Positions 62,129-64,000 of a DNA stretch of 64,000 nt are shown here, piece by piece (position 1 is the first letter of the stretch; every line of letters starts with the position of its first letter). The stretch comes from Corynebacterium sp. NML98-0116 (GTDB lineage Bacteria; Actinomycetota; Actinomycetes; Mycobacteriales; Mycobacteriaceae), in NCBI RefSeq assembly GCF_001767255.1, contig NZ_CP017639.1, positions 952,875-1,016,874 on the forward strand, read 5' to 3'. Under the pieces are notes generated by a model. That model worked only from the letters and a program-made list of their open reading frames with translations, was not told the origin of the DNA and ran no database searches. The translations under genes and the position numbers were made by a program.

Positions 62129-63383
62129 GAGGGTCTCTTTCGCCTTTCTTTGTTGTGAACACTGTTGTGAGTACCCAGGTGGCCGTCGATACGATGAACA
62201 CAGCCCAACCCAATGTGGGGAGGAATGTAGTAATCCAGTTCCCGATGAGAGGGTTTCGAAGTGTCGTCCATTGTAACGGTGCAAGGCAGAAAAATAGTCC
62301 GATCCAGGGGCCGCTGGTGTGCATTGGGCTTCGTGCTGAAAGTACAGTGAAAGCCGCCGGGAAGAGCATCATCGAGTAGTAAGCCTGGCCGAGGGACGAG
62401 AGCAAACATACACCCGCGAGTAACACCGTGGAGCTAAACGTGAGCCATAGGAGCTCGTCTGACCAGCGCCAGCGGGCAAGCCCTAGGACCGCTATAGCGA
62501 CAGTGATGCCGAAAAAGACGAATAGTGCGTCGTAGAACTGCGCTGGAAGTCCAAAGTAAGTCGTGAAGCCGGCAAGCGATGAATTGGCATAGTCGCGGGT
62601 GATCTTTAGGTAGGGGATGACGACATCGATGTAATCGCGGGCGCCCGGTGTCATTGGCCATGCGACAACGTTGAAGAGCACGGGAACTAGGACACTCGGT
62701 ACGACGCAACGCCAGCGGAGTTGCATGAGTGGCAACACCACCAAGGGGGCAAACATCGGCTTGACCAGTATGGCGAGGCCTAGGCAGACGCCGGCTAACA
62801 CAAAGCGCCTGTGAGTATAGCTATAGAGGAATACGGTAAAGAGGAGCAGCAATACACCATTGATGTTCGAAAAGACGAGTGTGTTCACAACTGACTCGGT
62901 GCAGAAACTGAGCACGATGCTGATAGGTAGCAGCGGGTGGCTCAGCGGTTTTCTACTGAGCTTCGTGAGGATTCCAAGTGCCGCAAGAATGGCGGCGGTG
63001 TTTACTAAAACAAAGAGTGGACGGATCAGCGAGGCGTCGTCAAACAGGCCCAAAGGTGAGAGCAGTAGCGTAGCTCCAGGATTGTAAAGATAGTGCGGAT
63101 CGACGTGGTGATACACCTCGTTGTAGACGGGGACGCGCTCGACGAAGCGACGGGTGGCAGCCCACACGGTGGTGAAGTCGTCGGTCTGGGAGCCGTGCCT
63201 TGCAAGAACGGCAACGCGGTGGATGATGAGCAGAAGTGCCAGTGGCCAGGCAGCTGCGTTAGCGGCGGTTTGTAGCGTGCGCGTTGCCGCTGTGGTGTGC
63301 GAGCCATTCTGTGGGGCAGGAGCGGTCCAGATGTTGTTCAGGCGCTGCGCCCAGGCGGGGGGAGTGTCTTGTGCGTTCGTCAC
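62067..63383 (-). CDS. aftC: Arabinofuranosyltransferase AftC (GT87 family)
   Basis: A polyprenyl-phosphoarabinose-dependent alpha-1,3-arabinofuranosyltransferase that branches arabinogalactan and lipoarabinomannan at the outer face of the membrane. 438 residues with about ten hydrophobic helices; an early loop carries TDDFTTVWAATRRFVERVPVYNE with the acidic DD pair typical of GT-C enzymes, followed by HYLYNPGATLLLSPLG. In C. glutamicum aftC lies next to msrB and hemQ, which agrees. GTG 63383 follows a -10 by seven bases; ATG 63389 would sit one base after that hexamer. Confidence 0.87.
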   Translation of the reverse strand: MTNAQDTPPAWAQRLNNIWTAPAPQNGSHTTAATRTLQTAANAAAWPLALLLIIHRVAVLARHGSQTDDFTTVWAATRRFVERVPVYNEVYHHVDPHYLYNPGATLLLSPLGLFDDASLIRPLFVLVNTAAILAALGILTKLSRKPLSHPLLPISIVLSFCTESVVNTLVFSNINGVLLLLFTVFLYSYTHRRFVLAGVCLGLAILVKPMFAPLVVLPLMQLRWRCVVPSVLVPVLFNVVAWPMTPGARDYIDVVIPYLKITRDYANSSLAGFTTYFGLPAQFYDALFVFFGITVAIAVLGLARWRWSDELLWLTFSSTVLLAGVCLLSSLGQAYYSMMLFPAAFTVLSARSPMHTSGPWIGLFFCLAPLQWTTLRNPLIGNWITTFLPTLGWAVFIVSTATWVLTTVFTTKKGERDPHDRESFSADDGSRVESSPRP

Positions 63384-63390
63384 TTGCATA

Positions 63391-63396
63391 ACAGTA
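63391..63396 (-). promoter_or_regulatory. -10 element of aftC-msrB, leaderless
   Basis: TACTGT on the minus strand is followed by TATGCAA and then GTG 63383. Confidence 0.5.
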
Positions 63397-63406
63397 CCGA
63401 ATGCAG

Positions 63407-64000
63407 TTACCCCTCGTGGGAAGCAGCAGTGCCCCACAGACGGTAGCGCACGAACATCGTCGAGTCCTCGCTCACCCGCACGTCTTCGAGCTCGAGCGGG
63501 GTGGCATAGTCTCCACCTCCGCCGAAGAGGGGCTTTTCTACCTTGCCTTGCAACGTAGGGTCGATGGTCAGGTGCAAAATGTCACCGAGCCCAGCAGTCA
63601 GGAGCATGTCGTAGAGTCCAGGTCCGCCCTCGCAAACGATGCGGTTAAAGCCCTGGGCGTGCAGGGCATCGATAATTGAGCGTGCAGTGCCATCGCCAGT
63701 GGACAGAATGCGGCCGCCCGCGTGCAGGAGTGCTTCTCGACGCTCGGCGAGCTCCGGATCGTTGACGTGGTGCTCCGGAGCGAGGAAAAGCGGAGGCACC
63801 TCCGTGTCGTAAAACAACTGTGTGTCCACGTCAAACTCGAAGCTTTCGGTGATGATCGCAAGCGGTGGGACCTCCGCCTGCCCGCGGGACCGACGCTCGG
63901 CCTTGTCCTCGTCGGTGCACTTGACTCCGAAGTAGTTTTCCGCCCGCGCGGTGCCTCCACCGACTAAGACAGCGTCGGACCACACACGCAGCAGGTTGAG
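63407..64000 (-). CDS. RibD-like pyrimidine reductase family protein, C-terminal part
   Basis: The frame continues past the window edge, so the N-terminus is missing; at least 197 residues are present. The fold is the RibD C-terminal (dihydrofolate-reductase-like) reductase: LLRVWSDAVLVGGGTARAENYF at the edge, the NADPH-contact FNRIVCEGGPGLYDMLL near the C-terminus, and GDILHLTIDPTLQGKVEKPLFGGGG. No deaminase domain is visible. It probably reduces a flavin or folate-like pyrimidine, but the substrate is not known. It lies just upstream of aftC on the same strand. Confidence 0.85.
   Translation of the reverse strand, partial: LNLLRVWSDAVLVGGGTARAENYFGVKCTDEDKAERRSRGQAEVPPLAIITESFEFDVDTQLFYDTEVPPLFLAPEHHVNDPELAERREALLHAGGRILSTGDGTARSIIDALHAQGFNRIVCEGGPGLYDMLLTAGLGDILHLTIDPTLQGKVEKPLFGGGGDYATPLELEDVRVSEDSTMFVRYRLWGTAASHEG

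Overview
The window is a stretch of core chromosome from a Corynebacterium species. The gene content and order (thyX-dapA-rnj-ftsK, pgsA-cinA-clgR, bioY-bioM-bioN, recA-recX-miaB-miaA-hflX, ptsH-fruA-fruK-fruR, lexA/divS-nrdR-hrpA-oxyR, dtxR-sigB, sigA-ppgK, dut-dxs-rnd-hemQ-msrB-aftC) match the corynebacterial backbone as known from C. glutamicum and C. diphtheriae. aftC (mycolate/arabinogalactan wall), DtxR, divS, polyphosphate glucokinase and many actinobacterial DUF proteins support this. The species was not identified. There are no rRNA or tRNA genes, CRISPR arrays, insertion sequences or phage genes. Coding density is high and no gene-free stretch exceeds about 300 bases.

Layout. 1-8.3 kb: end of thyX, dapA (lysine/wall precursor), rnj (RNase J), a TIGR03085 protein, ftsK, and a TerC-family exporter behind a manganese-type riboswitch. 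8.3-11 kb: YciI protein, pgsA-cinA-clgR and a PspA homologue. 11-13 kb: the biotin ECF transporter bioYMN with a BioQ-like operator. 13-24.5 kb: DUF3046, recA, recX, miaB, several membrane or DUF genes, miaA and hflX. 24.5-31 kb: nagB, a uracil-type permease, then the fructose PTS block ptsH, fruA, fruK, fruR. 31-39 kb: lexA back to back with divS, nrdR, hrpA, oxyR back to back with ahpC-ahpD. 39-46.5 kb: DUF3516 helicase, PAC2, DUF4192, dtxR, sigB (with a SigH-type promoter), dtd. 46.5-53 kb: methyltransferase, DUF3099, DUF3039, a second SF2 helicase, sigA, ppgK. 53-64 kb: DUF4193, DUF3093, dut, DUF3710, a TrmA-like RNA methyltransferase, dxs, rnd, DUF3000, hemQ, msrB, aftC, and the C-terminal part of a RibD-like reductase running off the window.

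Functional links. The region is rich in regulators: sigA, sigB, lexA, oxyR, dtxR, clgR, nrdR and fruR. Most sit beside genes of the stress they sense: SOS (recA, recX, lexA, divS), peroxide (oxyR, ahpCD), methionine oxidation (msrB), iron/heme (dtxR, hemQ) and envelope or proteolytic stress (clgR, pspA).

The most general signal I found by reading is a start-site rule. At about 19 genes a -10 hexamer of type TANNNT (one exception, noted) lies 6-8 bases before an ATG or GTG with no usable Shine-Dalgarno sequence. This is what leaderless mRNAs look like, and I used it to choose several starts that differ from the longest reading frame. The most specific signal is the riboswitch in front of terC, where one CCTCC segment can pair either with the aptamer P1 strand or with the ribosome binding site. 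I did not find a clearly new multi-gene system. The best unexplained items are a protein with a Gly/Cys-only tail, a 20-codon cysteine-containing reading frame ending inside the recA ribosome binding site, and large inverted repeats on both sides of fruR.
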